From positions 75,001 through 139,000 of the forward strand of contig CAJHZI010000438.1 of assembly GCA_905160935.1 (NCBI GenBank): a stretch of 64,000 bases of DNA. The letters are read 5' to 3'. The position numbers were made by a program, and so were the translations under genes. Numbering within the stretch: position 1 is the stretch's first letter; each line of letters begins with the position of its first letter. Source of the stretch: Enchytraeus crypticus. Taxonomy: Eukaryota; Annelida; Clitellata; Enchytraeida; Enchytraeidae. The notes below the pieces were generated by a model. It made no database searches. It saw only the letters and a program-made list of their open reading frames with translations, and was not told the DNA's origin. Shown piece by piece: positions 62,069-64,000 of this stretch.

Positions 62069-64000
62069 GCTCTCTCTCTCTCTCTATCAGACGCCCTCTC
62101 TCTCTCTCTCTATCACACGCTCTCTCTCTCTCTCTCTATCACACGCTCTCTCTCTTATTGCATCTATATGGTTTTATTGAACTTAATATATTTTTATTTT
62201 AGACGCAGCGGAAAGGAATGAAGGTCACCGTTTACCAGTTCAGTTTTCCCTGCTTGACTCTACCTACTTCTCCATTAGTCGACCTAGTGAGGTAAAGAAC
62301 GATCTCAATGCTAGGAATGCTGAATCCAGGATAGAACTCGATGAAGTAAATGGATTCACCAATATGAAAACAGGATCAACGTTCCAGGAAAAACTCGGCG
62401 AGAATTCTGTGAAATCAACACCTGGAATCCATCTCAGAGAAGACGACATGAAAACTAGAAAAACAACGATGCTTGGGATGGAATTCCAAGTGGAAAAAAC
62501 AAACCCATCAACCCATCGCAATCCTGATAACTTAGAAAATGTATTTCATCAGAGTCGTTTAGAGAAACCAGAGCAAAGATGGAATCATAGTTCTAATAGG
62601 ACAAGGCCAGTGAATGGCTCAAAGGTTGATCACCATGGTCACTCTCACGGACCTGGAGCAGGCTTGCTGGGTATTTCACAAATAACCCCTGTTCATCTTG
62701 CCCTGGTTGTGATCTTTCTCTGCAGCCTCCTCGTCTGTTTGATCGCCGCTGTGGTGTCAGTCATGAACTGCGGTTGCTGTTGTGGTCGATCTGGTAGCCA
62801 TGTTAACGAAGAGGCTGCCAGCCATGACGTAACGATGGCGTCACTATGTAGCTCAGAAAGAAGGTCGTCTCTTCAGCTGATTAATGAATTCGGACCACCG
62901 AGTTATGAGAGGGTCATTGAAACTGACGGGTTGATTGTGAAACTAGAACAGCAGCTGCATGGGCAGCAAAAAGAGCTGGAGCAGCTGGAGCTGGAAAAGC
63001 GGATTGAGGAATCAGATTATACGCAGCAATGCCCACCTCAACGTCAATCTTCTCAACAGCTGAATAATCCTGATCAGCAGCTGCATATGAATCATCAACA
63101 GCAGCTGATAGTACAGCTGCATTGTCAGCAGACAGCTCCTGCAGAGAGTCAACAGCAGCTGCTGATGAGACAACAGCAGCTGCTTCAGCAGATAGATCAA
63201 CCAAACAGCGTTCTGCGTATTCAAGTAGAATGCCAAGTCCATGATCAAAGAGGGCAACGGGAAGAGTTAAGCCAGGACGAGATTTCGCCATTCAGACTTC
63301 AAGCAAACTCCGATGATGACAATGAACCGGAAGGTAAATTTTATCCTAACGATGCAAATAGTTTACAAGGTATTTCTTCGTCACTCGTCCTTGACCAAGA
63401 ATTACCTGACAAATCCAAATCAACAAACGGCAGAAATCCAGTCTGCCAATCGCCATCAGAAATTAGTATTGATAGCGTGTGCACAGAGTCTTTAACCCAC
63501 GAGTACGTAAATGTAGACAACGAAGTCAGTTGCTGCAGTCGAGCATCTGATACAGTCCCACTTCTGCAAGACTCCAGTGCCGCTACCAGTTTCCTAAACG
63601 GGTCTCAGTGTATAACGACAAATAACGAGAAAGCGCTAAATTTGGAAAAATCCGCCAATTATAGAAAGCAGACAGAAACTGGAAAATCTGAATTGAATTC
63701 ATTTTCTTCAAATGTCAGCAATGGCAACCTGTTGAGAGTTGAGCGTACAGTGAAAATGCCTGATGATATCTCTGCAAATAAAACGAGTACACGACAATTG
63801 TGCGATGAAGATGACAAGTTCAGAGACACCTATTCGAGTAATACGCCTACGGGGAAAATTATTAACCAGGAATCAGCAATTTCAAACGCTTCTGACAATA
63901 AGCTAGATCAGCTTGAAGGACGTGCCACAGTCAAAGATTTTACGCCAATATCAGCAAGCTTAGAAATAGCACGACTTAGAAAACTAGAAGAGTCAAAGAT
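60504..64000 (+). CDS. Single-pass membrane protein, 3'-partial, unrecognised
   Basis: Exon 1 60504-60576 (ATG, 24 codons plus G) joins exon 2 62203 to the window end. Donor GCAG/gtaaga and acceptor tttattttag fit, and the phase-1 junction makes GAC. At least 622 residues. Exon 1 is signal-peptide-like (MYTSLIFHVALIHAATCIL). The ectodomain of about 160 residues begins AAERNEGHRLPVQFSLLDST and holds three N-glycosylation sequons in a row (NHS, NRT, NGS) before a His/Gly-rich stem. One hydrophobic helix (HLALVVIFLCSLLVCLIAAV) is followed by a Cys cluster, CGCCCG, a likely palmitoylation site. The cytoplasmic part has SSERRSS, a PPSY motif (FGPPSYERVIETD) that could bind WW domains, a QQL-rich coiled-coil-like stretch, then a long acidic Ser/Thr-rich tail. 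Likely a type I receptor or adhesion-type protein; no catalytic domain seen. The long exon has no stop to position 64000. Confidence 0.85.
60845..60975 (+). mobile_element. SINE family A
   Basis: Plus-strand copy in the first intron of the membrane-protein gene; its A box is partly diverged. Confidence 0.8.
61450..61690 (+). mobile_element. SINE family B
   Basis: Plus-strand copy in the first intron of the membrane-protein gene. Confidence 0.85.
61970..62155 (+). repeat. (CT)n tract in intron of the membrane-protein gene
   Basis: CT dinucleotides broken by short CACGC interruptions, just before the 3' splice site at 62202. Open frames through it are by-products. Confidence 0.92.

Larger units (their letters stand above)
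60577..62202 (+). other. First intron of the membrane-protein gene
   Basis: 1,626 bp, GT-AG, phase 1. It contains a SINE A, a SINE B and a (CT)n tract directly before the acceptor; the remainder is AT-rich unique sequence. Confidence 0.75.

Noticed and set aside
61937-62221. 94-codon open frame through (CT)n ending at RRSGKE
   Set aside because: Leu-Ser repeats from the CT tract; the real exon begins at 62203 in another frame.

Overview
The window is animal nuclear DNA. It is AT-rich, every intron I could place has GT-AG borders, and it is full of tRNA-like SINEs, worn LINE 3' ends and short tandem repeats. The species cannot be named from the sequence. The repeat style, with 3' ends reading GACGTTAAA followed by (ATTG)n or (ATT)n, looks like an invertebrate, possibly marine.

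1-39,774 (+): the 3' three quarters of one large gene, a neurobeachin-like (NBEAL1/2-type) BEACH-WD40 protein. I placed 40 coding exons by hand. Every splice phase closes, and together they give 2,082 residues and a stop. The order is a ConA-like segment, an alpha-solenoid, a PH-like domain, BEACH and WD40 repeats. The N-terminal part, roughly 600 residues by comparison with vertebrate relatives, lies before the window.

39,775-53,347: intergenic, with no gene recognised. It holds a long hairpin, a near-perfect ~100 bp inverted repeat, minisatellites (one array present in both orientations), SINEs and a LINE 3' end.

53,348-57,838 (-): a four-exon gene for a 492-residue, low-complexity, probably intracellular protein that I do not recognise. 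57,839-60,503 is the spacer between divergent genes and holds one unexplained minus-strand open frame.

60,504-64,000 (+): the start of a gene for a single-pass membrane protein. A short signal-peptide exon joins in phase to a long exon encoding a glycosylated ectodomain, one membrane helix and a glutamine-rich tail with a PPSY motif. The gene runs off the window.

The most striking pattern is in the NBEAL gene. Many of its intronic tandem repeats and small duplications are copies of the adjoining splice site plus the first or last bases of the exon. There are clear cases at exons 8, 10, 17, 19, 26, 27, 34 and 39 and a weaker one at exon 18. One duplicate looks like an in-frame 48-nt cassette exon, another like an in-frame 33-nt donor extension, and a 27-bp minisatellite appears to have grown from the start of a WD40 exon. 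A second theme is that several SINE-like families with different heads and tails share one 3' module. No viral or LTR-type element was seen.
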